A stretch of DNA of 64,000 nucleotides from Pseudorhodoplanes sp. (GTDB lineage Bacteria > Pseudomonadota > Alphaproteobacteria > Rhizobiales > Xanthobacteraceae): assembly GCA_019187085.1 (NCBI GenBank), contig JABARS010000004.1, positions 1 to 64,000 on the forward strand. Direction: 5' to 3'. Shown here one piece after another: positions 1 to 11,167 of the stretch (position 1 is the stretch's first letter; each line of letters begins with the position of its first letter). A program made the position numbers and the translations under genes. The notes under the pieces were generated by a model. It saw nothing but the letters and a program-made list of their open reading frames with translations, ran no database searches and was not told the DNA's origin.

Positions 1-1
1 C

Positions 2-127
2 GCCTTCGCAAGCGAGATGACCGTCACCCTCTCCTGCGACCACCGCGCCGTCGACGGCACCCTCGGCGCCGAGCTCCTCGCAACCTTCAAACGCCTGATC
101 GAAAACCCCGTCACAATGATGGTGTGA
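2..127 (+). CDS. Dihydrolipoamide acyltransferase (E2), C-terminal end
   Basis: Only the last 41 codons are in the window. The frame opening at base 2 reads to a TGA and contains DHRAVDG, the catalytic His-containing signature (DHRxxDG) of E2 acyltransferases, followed by a helix ending ENPVTMMV. That tail is typical of pyruvate or branched-chain 2-oxoacid dehydrogenase E2 subunits, which carry the acyl group from lipoate to CoA. The 5' part lies outside the window, so which 2-oxoacid complex this is cannot be decided. Confidence 0.85.
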   Translation, partial: AFASEMTVTLSCDHRAVDGTLGAELLATFKRLIENPVTMMV

Positions 128-330
128 GCGAACGGCGGCGAGGGTGTCAGTGCCGACCCTTTTGCCGGCCGTCGCCGGTTGAGGGCGAGGAGGAAATTCG
201 TTCCTATATGTCCGTGTGCCGGGGCAGGATGGCCGCTGCGGCGTCGAACCGACGGCGCTTGCGGCGGCGTTTCTGCCCTGTATCGACATGACGCCGGAAG
301 GTGCGTTAGAGAGCATTCCCGGCAAGGTCC

Positions 331-1362
331 GTGCGCCGAGCGGATTGCGTGGATAAAGCATTGGCTTTGAACAGAAAATTCTGCATTGCCCCGATGATGG
401 ATTGGACCGACCGGCATTGCCGGTTCTTCCATCGCCTGCTGACGCGGCATGCGCTGCTCTATACCGAGATGATCACGACCGGCGCGGTGCTGCACGGCGA
501 CCGCGCGCGGCTGCTCGGTTTCGACGCCTTCGAGCATCCGGTCGCGCTGCAGCTCGGCGGCAGCGAGTCGCGCGCGCTTGCCGAAAGCGCGCGCATCGCC
601 GAGGCGTTCGGCTATGACGAGATCAATCTCAATGTCGGCTGCCCGTCCGACCGCGTGCAGGAGGGCCGTTTCGGCGCCTGCCTGATGGCGGAGCCCGCGC
701 TCGTCGGCGATTGCGTGGCGGCGATGAAGGCGGCCGTGCGCGTGCCGGTCAGCGTCAAGTGCCGCATCGGCGTCGATCACCAGAATCCGGAGGAAGCGCT
801 CGATGCGCTCACGCAGAGGGTGCGCGCGGCCGGGGTCGATGCGCTGATCGTGCACGCGCGCAAGGCCTGGCTTGAGGGTCTCTCCCCGCGTGAGAACCGC
901 GACATCCCCCCGCTCGATTACGGGCGCGTCTACCGGCTCAAGCGCGCCCATCCCGATCTGCCCATCGTCATCAATGGCGGGATCGCGACGCTCGAGGACG
1001 CGTGTGTCCATCTCGATCATGTCGACGGCGTCATGATGGGCCGCGCCGCCTATCAGGAGCCCTGGCGCCTGCTCGCGGTCGATCCGCTGCTGTTCGGTGC
1101 GCCGGCGCCTTTCGTCTCGCCCAGGGCGGCCGCCGAAGCGATCGTCCCCTATATCGAGCGCGAACTTGCGAACGGCACCCGCCTCCATGCGATTACGCGT
1201 CACATGCTCGGCCTGTTCCGCGCGGTGCCCGGCGCGCGCGCCTTCCGCCGGCATCTTTCGACCGAGGCTGTCAAGCCGGCGGCCGGCATCGAGGCCTTGC
1301 GCGAAGCGCTGGCCTTGATTGTGGACACGCCGCGCGAATTGGCGCACACGGAAGCGGCCTGA
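331..1362 (+). CDS. dusA: tRNA-dihydrouridine(20/20a) synthase DusA
   Basis: FMN/NADPH-dependent reduction of uridine in the tRNA D-loop. The 343-aa protein opens its TIM barrel with APMMDWTDRHCR, then YTEMITTGA, LQLGGS, NLNVGCPSDRVQEGRFGACLM (with the catalytic Cys) and VKCRIGVD, the standard DusA blocks; VHARKAWLEGLSPRENR is also diagnostic. Length fits the family (about 330-345). The chosen start is GTG at 331 with a modest AAGG upstream; a TTG at 361 is an alternative that would remove ten poorly conserved residues. It is followed after 38 bp by the TauE-type exporter on the same strand. Upstream bases 128-330 show no convincing gene. Confidence 0.93.
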   Translation: MRRADCVDKALALNRKFCIAPMMDWTDRHCRFFHRLLTRHALLYTEMITTGAVLHGDRARLLGFDAFEHPVALQLGGSESRALAESARIAEAFGYDEINLNVGCPSDRVQEGRFGACLMAEPALVGDCVAAMKAAVRVPVSVKCRIGVDHQNPEEALDALTQRVRAAGVDALIVHARKAWLEGLSPRENRDIPPLDYGRVYRLKRAHPDLPIVINGGIATLEDACVHLDHVDGVMMGRAAYQEPWRLLAVDPLLFGAPAPFVSPRAAAEAIVPYIERELANGTRLHAITRHMLGLFRAVPGARAFRRHLSTEAVKPAAGIEALREALALIVDTPRELAHTEAA

Positions 1363-1400
1363 TCTCCTCGCCCCTGCGGGCGGATTCCCCGGAGCGCAAG

Positions 1401-2231
1401 ATGTTCGGTCTTCCTGCGAGCGAACTCGCCATGCTCGCGGCCCTGATCATTCTCGGCGGTCTCATCACCGGGCTGCTTGCCGGTCTGTTCGGCGTCGGCG
1501 GCGGCGGCGTGATCGTGCCGGTGCTCTACGAAATCTTCCGCGTCATGGACGTCTCCGAAGACGTGCGCATGCAGCTTTGCGTGGGCACCTCGCTCGCCAT
1601 CATCATCCCGACCTCGATCCGCTCGTTCCGGGCGCATCTGTCGCGCGGCGAATTGCCGACGCACATCCTGCGCACCTGGGCGGTGCCGGTGACGGTCGGC
1701 GTGCTGATCGGCGGGGTGATCGCGGCTTTCGCGCCGGCTTCCGTCTTCAAGGCGGCGTTTGTCGTCATTGCGATCTGCATCGGCGCCAAGTTGATTTTCG
1801 GACGCGAGTCCTGGCGATTCGGCGACCAGTTGCCCGGCCGGGCGGCGATGAGCGGCTATGGCCTCATGATCGGGCTTTATTCGGCGCTCATGGGCGTCGG
1901 CGGCGGCTCGGTGTCTTCGGCGATCCTGATGCTCTACGGACAGGCGATCCACACCGCCGTCGGCATCGCGGCGGGCATCGGGGTCCTGATCTCGGTCGTG
2001 GGGGCCGTGACCTTCATGATCGCGGGTCTGTCCCACCAGGCGCTCCTGCCGCCGTTCTCGATCGGCTTCGTGTCGCTGATCGGGGTCGTGCTGATGGCGC
2101 CGATCAGCGCCTATGCGGCGCCCTATGGCGCGCGGCTTGCGCACGCACTGCCCAAGCGGCGGCTGGAAGTCGCTTTCGGCGCATTTCTCTGGCTGGTGGC
2201 GCTGCGCTTCATCATCAGCCTGGTCGGATGA
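1401..2231 (+). CDS. Sulfite exporter TauE/SafE family membrane protein
   Basis: A 276-aa polytopic membrane protein. It has the two-repeat TauE/SafE layout: an N-terminal hydrophobic block with GLLAGLFGVGGGGVIVPVL and an internal copy GLYSALMGVGGGSVSSAIL, each with the glycine-rich GxGGG signature, in about eight membrane segments. The family exports small anions or organosulfur compounds such as sulfite or sulfoacetate; the substrate here is unknown. The start at 1401 has a GGAGCGCAAG ribosome site immediately upstream; reading-frame sequence before it is a shadow of dusA. Probably cotranscribed with dusA, with which it has no evident functional link. Confidence 0.85.
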   Translation: MFGLPASELAMLAALIILGGLITGLLAGLFGVGGGGVIVPVLYEIFRVMDVSEDVRMQLCVGTSLAIIIPTSIRSFRAHLSRGELPTHILRTWAVPVTVGVLIGGVIAAFAPASVFKAAFVVIAICIGAKLIFGRESWRFGDQLPGRAAMSGYGLMIGLYSALMGVGGGSVSSAILMLYGQAIHTAVGIAAGIGVLISVVGAVTFMIAGLSHQALLPPFSIGFVSLIGVVLMAPISAYAAPYGARLAHALPKRRLEVAFGAFLWLVALRFIISLVG

Positions 2232-2255
2232 GCCGCGCGCGGCCTCCGCGCGGCC

Positions 2256-2960
2256 TCAAGGATAGCCGCGCATGATCAGCTTCTCGCCGCGCACCTCCCA
2301 ACCCTGAAGGCGGTTGAGGAAGCTCATGCCGAGAAGGCTCGTGCGCAATTGCCCGGGCTGGGCGATCAGCGCGGGCACCGCGCGCTCAACGATATCGCCG
2401 ATACCGATCCGGTCGAGCGTCACCGCCGCCGCACGCGTGCGGCCGTTCGCGGTGTCAACGCTGACGTCGTAGGACAGAATTTCGAGCGGCAGGCCGGCGG
2501 CTTTGGCGGCGTCCTGCGTCAGCACCACGGCGCTCGCGCCGGTATCGAGCACCATCGGCACGCGCGCACCGTTGATCTGGGTCGTGATGCTGAACTCGCC
2601 GCCGCGCCCGCGGGCGATCTCCACCGTGCGCGCCCCGAGCGAGGCCGCGCGTCCGGGCACGAGTTGGGCCAGAACGCGGTTGGAGACGTCGCGCAGCTCG
2701 AAGCGGTAGGTATAGCCGACGACCAGCAGCAGGGCGACGACGATCCAGAACAGCACCGCCTGCAGCGCCTGCGTGAAGCTCTCGCGGAAGATCATCAGCA
2801 CCGAGCCGCCGAGAAAGACGAGAAACGCGATCTTGGCGACGAGGCTCGCGAAATCGTCGGTGCTCAGTCTCCCGATCGTGCCCGCGTCATGGCGCGCGTA
2901 GAGGATGAGGACGGAGAGGCCAAGTCCGATCAGCAGCAGCCACAGGATCTTGCGTTGCAC
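2256..2960 (-). CDS. TIGR02281 family clan AA retropepsin-like aspartic protease
   Basis: A 234-aa membrane-anchored protein. The N-terminus has three hydrophobic segments (about residues 5-21, 42-58 and 69-84). A single-domain retropepsin fold follows: FSITTQINGARVPMVLDTGAS carries the DTGAS active-site loop, and LLGMSFLNRLQGWEV is the conserved C-terminal psi-loop region. Retropepsins act as dimers, so one DTG per chain is expected. The family is common in Alphaproteobacteria but its substrates are unknown. It is convergent with the TauE gene and lies 10 bp downstream of the DUF1289 gene, probably as one transcription unit. Confidence 0.82.
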   Translation of the reverse strand: MQRKILWLLLIGLGLSVLILYARHDAGTIGRLSTDDFASLVAKIAFLVFLGGSVLMIFRESFTQALQAVLFWIVVALLLVVGYTYRFELRDVSNRVLAQLVPGRAASLGARTVEIARGRGGEFSITTQINGARVPMVLDTGASAVVLTQDAAKAAGLPLEILSYDVSVDTANGRTRAAAVTLDRIGIGDIVERAVPALIAQPGQLRTSLLGMSFLNRLQGWEVRGEKLIMRGYP

Positions 2961-2970
2961 GGTCGGGCCC

Positions 2971-3189
2971 TCAGCGCGCCGGCGCGGTGGTTTGCAGGCG
3001 CGTCATGCGCTCGGGCAGGAGCGCCATGATCCGCCGGCGCTCGGCGTCCGGCATCGCGCCCCAGCGCGCGATCTCGTCGCCGTTGCGGCCGCAGCCGCGG
3101 CACAGGCCCGTTTGCGGCTCGAGAACGCAGACCTTGATGCAGGGCGTGACGATCGGCGGCATGGTGATCGACGGCATGGCAGCATCCAT
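2971..3189 (-). CDS. DUF1289 small cysteine-rich protein
   Basis: A 72-aa protein with PCIKVCVLEPQTGLCRGCGR, the Cys-x3-Cys...Cys-x2-Cys pattern of DUF1289 (YdhL-like), followed by EIARWGAMPDAERRRIM. The four cysteines suggest a small metal-binding (zinc or Fe-S) fold, but no biochemical role is established. The ATG at 3189 is chosen; an in-frame ATG at 3177 gives a four-residue shorter protein. It precedes the aspartic protease gene by 10 bp on the same strand, so the two may be translated from one mRNA. Confidence 0.8.
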   Translation of the reverse strand: MDAAMPSITMPPIVTPCIKVCVLEPQTGLCRGCGRNGDEIARWGAMPDAERRRIMALLPERMTRLQTTAPAR

Positions 3190-3295
3190 TCCGGCAAGAT
3201 AGGGGACGGGCCGTCAAACGCAACGCCGCACTTGTGCAATGTCACCCTTGCACGCCGCCGGAAGGGCCGGACGGGCGCTCGCCACCCGCCCGCGC

Positions 3296-4879
<1,584 letters not shown>

Positions 4880-4996
4880 GAAGAACGCACGGGTACGCGG
4901 ATTTCCGAAAAATGCAGGCTAAAGTCGCCCAAAATCCTTAAGGCCAACCTTAAAGGGCCCTCGAAAACGGGCCTCTGACGGTAACTGGAGGACGGT

Positions 4997-5608
4997 ATGA
5001 AGCTTTATGACGGCGGACGGGCGCCCAATCCGCGTCGGGTCCGGATTTTTCTGGCGGAGAAGGGCATCAGCGTTCCGCTCGAGGCCGTCGACATCGGCAC
5101 CATGCAGCACAAGAGCGAAGCCTTCACCGCGATAAACCCGCTCCAGCGTCTGCCGGCGCTCGTCCTCGACGACGGGACGATCCTCACCGAGTCCATCGCG
5201 ATCTGCCGCTATTTCGAGGCGCTGCAGCCCGAGCCTGTGCTGTTCGGACGCGGCGCGAAGGAGATCGCGCTTGTCGAAATGTGGCAGCGGCGGGTCGAGC
5301 TGAACCTGATGGCGGCCATCCAGGCCGTCTTCCGGCATCTGCATCCCTCGATGAAGGAACTGGAGAAGCCGCAGGTCCCCGATTGGGCGCAGGCCAACAA
5401 GCCGCGCGTGGAGGCCTTTCTGGCGCTGCTCGACCGCGAGCTTGCGGACCGACGGTTCATTGCCGGCGACGGCTACAGCGTTGCCGACATCACCGCGCTC
5501 GTCGCGGTCGATTTCATGAAGCCGGCGAAACTGGCTATGCCGCCCGGACTTGCCAATGTGGTGCGCTGGCACGCCGAGGTGTCGGCGCGCCCGAGCGCCA
5601 GCGCATGA
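4997..5608 (+). CDS. Glutathione S-transferase family protein
   Basis: A 203-aa protein with an N-terminal thioredoxin-like half (MKLYDGGRAPNPRRVRIFLAEKG, then NPLQRLPAL with the cis-Pro, and LTESIAICRYFE) and a C-terminal all-helical half containing the ADITALVAVDF N-capping motif. These are the two GST domains. It should conjugate or reduce using glutathione; the substrate is unknown. The GGAGG-like site 8-12 bases before the ATG at 4997 supports the start. It is divergent from the sensor kinase and convergent with the dehydrogenase gene that follows. Confidence 0.88.
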   Translation: MKLYDGGRAPNPRRVRIFLAEKGISVPLEAVDIGTMQHKSEAFTAINPLQRLPALVLDDGTILTESIAICRYFEALQPEPVLFGRGAKEIALVEMWQRRVELNLMAAIQAVFRHLHPSMKELEKPQVPDWAQANKPRVEAFLALLDRELADRRFIAGDGYSVADITALVAVDFMKPAKLAMPPGLANVVRWHAEVSARPSASA

Positions 5609-5672
5609 CGCGTTAACGGACCATTCACCATGCCGCCGCCGGCCGGATGTCCGGCGGCGCAATGACGTTCGC

Positions 5673-6542
5673 TCAGCGGTCGAGGAGCGCGATCAGGCTC
5701 GACGTGTCCCAGCGCCGGCCACCCATCTTCTGCACTTCCGAATAGAACTGGTCGACGAGGGCGGTCACCGGCAGGTGGGCGCCGTTGCGCCGCGCTTCGG
5801 CCAGACAGATGCTCAGGTCCTTGCGCATCCAGTCGACGGCAAATCCGAAATCGAACTTGCCCTCGGTCATGGTCTTGTAGCGGTTCTCCATCTGCCAGGA
5901 TTGCGCCGCGCCCTTGGAGATGGTTGCGATCAGCTTCTCGATGTCGAGTCCGACGCGCTTGGCGAAATGGATGCCTTCCGACAGTCCCTGCACGACGCCG
6001 GCAATGCAGATCTGGTTGACCATCTTGGCGAGCTGGCCGGCGCCCGGCGCGCCGAGGAGATTGCAGGCGCGCGCATAGGCCGCGATCACCTTTTCGGCGC
6101 GGCCGAACGGCTCGGCGTCGCCGCCGCACATGACCGTGAGCGCGCCGTTCTCGGCGCCCGCCTGTCCGCCCGACACCGGGGCGTCGATGAAAGCGAATCC
6201 GCCTGCCGTCGCGGCCGCGTGCAGCTCGCGCGCGATTTCCGCCGACGCCGTCGTATGGTCGACGAAGACCGCGCCCTTCGCCATGCCGGCGAACGCACCG
6301 TCCTTGCCGAGCGTCACCTCGCGCAGATCGGCGTCGTTGCCGACGCAGGCCATCACGAAATCCTGCCCGGCCGCGGCCGCGCGCGGGGTCTTTGCGGTAT
6401 TGCCGCCGAACTGCGCCGCCCATTTCTCGGCTTTGGCCTCGGTCCGGTTATAGACCGTCACCTCATGGCCGCCCTTGGTCTTCAGATGGCCCGCCATCGG
6501 ATAACCCATGACGCCCAGCCCGAGAAACGCAACCTTCGCCAT
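5673..6542 (-). CDS. NAD(P)-dependent beta-hydroxyacid dehydrogenase (3-hydroxyisobutyrate dehydrogenase family)
   Basis: A 289-aa protein. The N-terminal Rossmann fold has GLGVMGYPMAGHL and an Arg after the second strand (YNRTEAK), suggesting NADPH. The substrate signature FIDAPVSGGQAGAENG and the catalytic Lys region GAGQLAKMVNQI follow. This matches 3-hydroxyisobutyrate, tartronate-semialdehyde and GLYR-type reductases; the substrate cannot be chosen among these from sequence. A longer reading starts at 6593, but GGGAGGACG just before the ATG at 6542 fixes the start. It is divergent from mrp. An mmsA gene for valine-type catabolism lies far away at 61.9 kb, so no operon link exists. Confidence 0.87.
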   Translation of the reverse strand: MAKVAFLGLGVMGYPMAGHLKTKGGHEVTVYNRTEAKAEKWAAQFGGNTAKTPRAAAAGQDFVMACVGNDADLREVTLGKDGAFAGMAKGAVFVDHTTASAEIARELHAAATAGGFAFIDAPVSGGQAGAENGALTVMCGGDAEPFGRAEKVIAAYARACNLLGAPGAGQLAKMVNQICIAGVVQGLSEGIHFAKRVGLDIEKLIATISKGAAQSWQMENRYKTMTEGKFDFGFAVDWMRKDLSICLAEARRNGAHLPVTALVDQFYSEVQKMGGRRWDTSSLIALLDR

Positions 6543-6650
6543 TCGTCGTCCTCCCGCTCCGGCGGGGTCATGAGACGCCCCGCTGGGCGCCAATGTGACC
6601 GCTTCGCCTGCCGCGTCAACCCGCCCGCGCGATCGGGGGCGGGCGACACG

Positions 6651-6678
6651 TTGACCGGGCCGTCCAGTGTCATATCTA
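6651..6678 (+). promoter_or_regulatory. Candidate sigma-70-type promoter for mrp
   Basis: TTGACC at 6651-6656 and TATCTA at 6673-6678 are separated by 16 bp, ending 19 bases before the mrp ATG. The -35 matches five of six consensus bases, the -10 only three, so this is a tentative call; it would give a very short leader. Confidence 0.3.
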
Positions 6679-6697
6679 GTTGATGCTGGAGGAAATC

Positions 6698-7822
6698 ATG
6701 GCGCTTACGAAAGAACAGATTCTCGACCGCCTCGCGGCGATCAAATCCCCCGACGGCAAGCCGCTGCCCAGCAGCGGTGCCCTGTCCGAAATCGTCGTCA
6801 GCGACGGCAAGGTGTTTTTCTCGATTGCCGTGGATGCGGCGGCGGTGAAGGCCTGGGAACCGGTCCGCAAGAGCGTTGAGGACGCCGTACGTTCGATTCC
6901 GGGCGTGCAGTCGGCCATGATCGCCCTGACCGCCGAACGTGCCGGTGGCGGGGCCGGGGGCGCTCCCCAGCGCGGTGGCGGCACGCCGCCGCCTGCAGCC
7001 CATGGTGGTGGCCCCTCCGGCGTCCCCGGCGTCGCCACGATCATTGCGGTCGCTTCCGGCAAGGGCGGGGTGGGCAAGTCGACCACCGCGATCAATCTCG
7101 CGCTCGGCCTGCGCGACCTCGGCCTGAAAGTGGGCGTGCTCGATGCCGACATTTACGGCCCCTCGCTGCCGAAGCTGCTTGCCATCAAGGAGCGGCCGCA
7201 GACGCTCGGCGGCACGCGCCTCCTGCCGATTTCGAGCCACGGCCTTTCCGTCATGTCGATCGGCTTCCTGATCGAGGAGGAGACGCCGATGATCTGGCGC
7301 GGCCCGATGGTGATGTCCGCGCTCACCCAGATGCTGCGCGAGGTGGAATGGGGCACGCTCGACGTGATGGTGGTCGACATGCCGCCCGGCACCGGCGACG
7401 CGCAGCTCACGATGGCGCAGCAGGTGCCGCTTGCGGGAGCGGTGATCGTCTCGACGCCGCAGGACCTCGCGCTGATCGACGCGCGCCGCGGCATCGCGAT
7501 GTTCAAGCGCGTGAATGTCCCCGTGCTCGGCATCGTCGAGAACATGAGCTACTTCCTGTGCCCGAGCTGCGGCACCCGCTCCGACATCTTCGGGCATGGC
7601 GGCGCGCGTCACGAGGCGGATCGCCTGAACGTGCCGTTCCTCGGCGAGGTACCGCTCGACATGACGATCCGCGAAACGTCGGATGCCGGCCTGCCGGTGG
7701 TGGCGACCAGGCCGGACGGCCCGCATGCGAAAGTGTATCGCGAGATCGCGACCCGCGTGCGCGACCAGTTGCAGGGGCGAAGCCGCGCGCGCGGCGCGCC
7801 GAATATCGTGATCGAGGCCTGA
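6698..7822 (+). CDS. mrp: Iron-sulfur cluster carrier protein Mrp/ApbC (P-loop ATPase)
   Basis: A 374-aa protein with an N-terminal MIP18-like domain (residues 1-80), a Gly/Pro-rich linker (82-108) and a ParA/MinD-like ATPase domain. The deviant Walker A SGKGGVGKST spans residues 120-129, VLDADIYGPSLP is switch I, and VVDMPPGTGDAQL is Walker B. The CPSCG pair in NMSYFLCPSCGTRSDIFG is the site where two subunits hold a bridging Fe-S cluster. The protein assembles or transfers [4Fe-4S] clusters in the cytoplasm. ATG at 6698 is chosen because GGAGG sits five bases upstream; an ATG at 6683 lies before that site. It is convergent with piuC. Confidence 0.95.
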   Translation: MALTKEQILDRLAAIKSPDGKPLPSSGALSEIVVSDGKVFFSIAVDAAAVKAWEPVRKSVEDAVRSIPGVQSAMIALTAERAGGGAGGAPQRGGGTPPPAAHGGGPSGVPGVATIIAVASGKGGVGKSTTAINLALGLRDLGLKVGVLDADIYGPSLPKLLAIKERPQTLGGTRLLPISSHGLSVMSIGFLIEEETPMIWRGPMVMSALTQMLREVEWGTLDVMVVDMPPGTGDAQLTMAQQVPLAGAVIVSTPQDLALIDARRGIAMFKRVNVPVLGIVENMSYFLCPSCGTRSDIFGHGGARHEADRLNVPFLGEVPLDMTIRETSDAGLPVVATRPDGPHAKVYREIATRVRDQLQGRSRARGAPNIVIEA

Positions 7823-7831
7823 GGCGACCGC

Positions 7832-8494
7832 TCAGTCGTCCGACCACATCCGCAAGAGGTTGGCGGTCGATTTCGAGATCAGGTCGAATTCGGCGCTCTT
7901 GCCTTCGCGCGCGAACAATTGCCGGCGCGCGGTGTCCAGCTCGAACAGGAGTTCGCGCTGCGCCGCATCGCGCACGAAGCTGCGTGCCCATCCGACCGCG
8001 ACATTGCGGACGCCGCGGCGCACCTGCGCGACATGGTGCAGGCTGGTCGAGGGATAGGCGACGAGCGAGCCGGCCGCGAGCTTGACCGCGTCGTCGCCGG
8101 CCGCCGTTTCCACCACAAGCTCGCCGCCGTCGTAATCCTGCGGATCTCCGAGAAACAGCGTGAACGAGACGTCGGTGCGAAGCCCGTGCATGATCGCGTC
8201 GTCGACGTGGCTGCCGTATTGCATGCCCGGTTCGTAGCGCGAGAACATGATCGGGGTGAGCGCCTTCGGCCGTACGGCAAGGCGGAAGACCTCGTTGCCG
8301 AGAATGCGCGTGGCGACGAGCTTGCGCGCGGCATCGAGCGAATGATCGTCGGCGGCCGCCTGGCGGTTGTCCTTGACGAGCCGTGCGGCAAAGCCTGCGG
8401 TCTCGCGTCCGTCGACGAAGCGCGCGCGCTGCAGCGCGTCGCCGACCGTCTCGATGTCGTCGGGAGAAAGAACGTCACCGATAATGATCTGCAT
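7832..8494 (-). CDS. piuC: Fe(II)/2-oxoglutarate-dependent PKHD-type hydroxylase (PiuC/YbiX)
   Basis: A 220-aa protein with the prolyl-4-hydroxylase-like jelly roll. FSRYEPGMQYGSHVDDAIM carries the iron ligands His96 and Asp98, and YPSTSLHHVAQVRRGVR carries the second His (153 or 154) and the 2-oxoglutarate-binding Arg. The DYDGGELVV strand is also typical. PiuC-type enzymes usually sit beside TonB-dependent siderophore receptors and are iron-regulated; no receptor is adjacent here, but a divergent secreted protein gene starts 180 bp away. The substrate is unknown. Confidence 0.88.
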   Translation of the reverse strand: MQIIIGDVLSPDDIETVGDALQRARFVDGRETAGFAARLVKDNRQAAADDHSLDAARKLVATRILGNEVFRLAVRPKALTPIMFSRYEPGMQYGSHVDDAIMHGLRTDVSFTLFLGDPQDYDGGELVVETAAGDDAVKLAAGSLVAYPSTSLHHVAQVRRGVRNVAVGWARSFVRDAAQRELLFELDTARRQLFAREGKSAEFDLISKSTANLLRMWSDD

Positions 8495-8591
8495 GACGAT
8501 CTATTTGCCGTAACTGCGGCGCAGGAGCAATCCGCCATCCGCCTTCATTAGAATTAATACAAAGAAATGACTCCGCGCTTGGCAAACACAA

Positions 8592-8623
8592 TCAATAGTG
8601 ATGTCGTTCAATAGTGATGTCGT
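8592..8623. repeat. Perfect 16-bp tandem duplication
   Basis: TCAATAGTGATGTCGT occurs twice in direct contact (8592-8607 and 8608-8623) and is followed by TCAAG, the start of a third partial copy. It lies in the 180-bp divergent region between piuC and the secreted Gly/Glu-repeat protein, about 50 bases before the latter's ATG. Replication slippage or a duplicated regulator site would both fit. The same intergenic region holds an AT-rich patch (8541-8567). Confidence 0.85.
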
Positions 8624-8674
8624 TCAAGAAGGCGCTGGACGAGCAATCCGTCGAACATCGAAGGGAGGTCCACA

Positions 8675-9565
8675 ATGCGCACGCGAACCAAAATCTGGAT
8701 CGGCATCGGCGCGTTCGTCGTCGCGGGATCGACCGTTTCCGGCGCGTCCGCCGGGACGGCGGATCGCATCGTTGCGCCGGAAGTCCGTGCGCAGGACTGG
8801 CCGCTGATCGATTCCGGCCGCAAGACCGGCTCGCATCCCTTTGTGCTGGCGCAGGCAAGAGGCGGCGGCGAAGGCGGAGAGGGCGGCGAAGGGGGTGAAG
8901 GCGGCGAGGCCGGGATCAATGTCGCCGCGGCTGCGAGCGACCCGGTGGAATACGGTGTCGCGCTGCAGGTGATCGCCGCTCATTTCTACGCCGGCCTTGC
9001 CGCCTATGAGGCCAAGGAACAGGAAGCCGGCGCGCAGATGTTCGCCCACGGGCTTTCCGAGGTCTATGTTGAGATGGAAGACGTTTTCCGCCAGCGCGGC
9101 GTCAAGGGTCTCGGCGAGGCGCTGCAGGCCGCTGTCGACGCCGCGGTTGCAAAGGCCAAGGTCGCCGAGGTGCGCAAGCGCGCCCGCGCCGTGTTCACGG
9201 CGATCGCGGCTGCCGACAGGATGCATCCGGTTTCGAAGATGCCGGCGGCCATCGTCAAGGCGCGCATCGTTGCCGAGCTCATCGATCGCACGGCCGCGCA
9301 GTACGGCGTCGCCGGCAAGTCGACGGAGCTCGAGCCCTATCTGGACGGTCTCGGCTTTGCCATTGCCGCGCGCACGGAAGCCGATACGGCAATGGCCTGG
9401 ATCCGCCGCCGGGACATGAAAGTCGCGGAATCACTGTCGAGCGCGCTCAAGATCGCGGCACGGGCCTATCCGGGCGTGACGCGGCCGAAGACGCCGCCGG
9501 TCGACGAGGCGAAATTCCTGGCGGCCGCGTCCGCAGCCAAGCTCGCCGTCTCTGCCGCGCGTTAG
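8675..9565 (+). CDS. Secreted helical protein with Gly-Gly-Glu repeat; function unknown
   Basis: A 296-aa protein with a likely signal peptide (residues 1-27, ending ASA-G). A low-complexity stretch of about five GGE units lies at residues 63-79. The remaining 215 residues look nearly all alpha-helical and Ala-rich (HFYAGLAAYEAKEQEAGAQM, VYVEMEDVFRQRGVKG). Helical periplasmic proteins of imelysin/EfeO type have this appearance, but the imelysin signatures are not clearly present. Its divergent neighbour piuC suggests a role in iron handling; that is inference only. GGGAGG nine bases before the ATG supports the start. Confidence 0.7.
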   Translation: MRTRTKIWIGIGAFVVAGSTVSGASAGTADRIVAPEVRAQDWPLIDSGRKTGSHPFVLAQARGGGEGGEGGEGGEGGEAGINVAAAASDPVEYGVALQVIAAHFYAGLAAYEAKEQEAGAQMFAHGLSEVYVEMEDVFRQRGVKGLGEALQAAVDAAVAKAKVAEVRKRARAVFTAIAAADRMHPVSKMPAAIVKARIVAELIDRTAAQYGVAGKSTELEPYLDGLGFAIAARTEADTAMAWIRRRDMKVAESLSSALKIAARAYPGVTRPKTPPVDEAKFLAAASAAKLAVSAAR

Positions 9566-10975
<1,410 letters not shown>

Positions 10976-10998
10976 AGCGGATCGGTTCGCAATCGTGT

Positions 10999-11035
10999 GC
11001 CCCCGGGGTATCTTGCCCCGGGGGCTTTTCTTTTG
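10999..11035 (+). terminator. Rho-independent terminator of dctP
   Basis: GCCCCCGGGG at 10999-11008 pairs perfectly with CCCCGGGGGC at 11016-11025 around a 7-nt loop, followed by TTTTCTTTTG. The T-rich run on the + strand only makes it a terminator for dctP, 23 bases after its stop. Confidence 0.9.
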
Positions 11036-11133
11036 CCGTGTGCGTGGCCGCTTTCGGCCGCTCATCGGCGAACGGTCATAGGTCAGGCAGGGCAGCCGTC
11101 CGCCCAAGCGCATACCAAGCGCTCATGGGCGAA

Positions 11134-11157
11134 GCCCCGGAGCGGTGGCTCCGGGGC
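11134..11157 (-). terminator. Hairpin after dctM, possible terminator
   Basis: GCCCCGGAGC (11134-11143) and GCTCCGGGGC (11148-11157) form a perfect 10-bp stem with a GGTG loop, 10 bases past the dctM stop on the minus strand. The minus strand beyond the stem has only two T residues, so termination may be weak or Rho-assisted. Confidence 0.5.
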
Positions 11158-11167
11158 CTGATTTCCG

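Noticed and set aside
179..370. 63-aa frame upstream of dusA
   Set aside because: It has Arg/Cys-rich composition, overlaps the dusA start and has no ribosome site or family resemblance.
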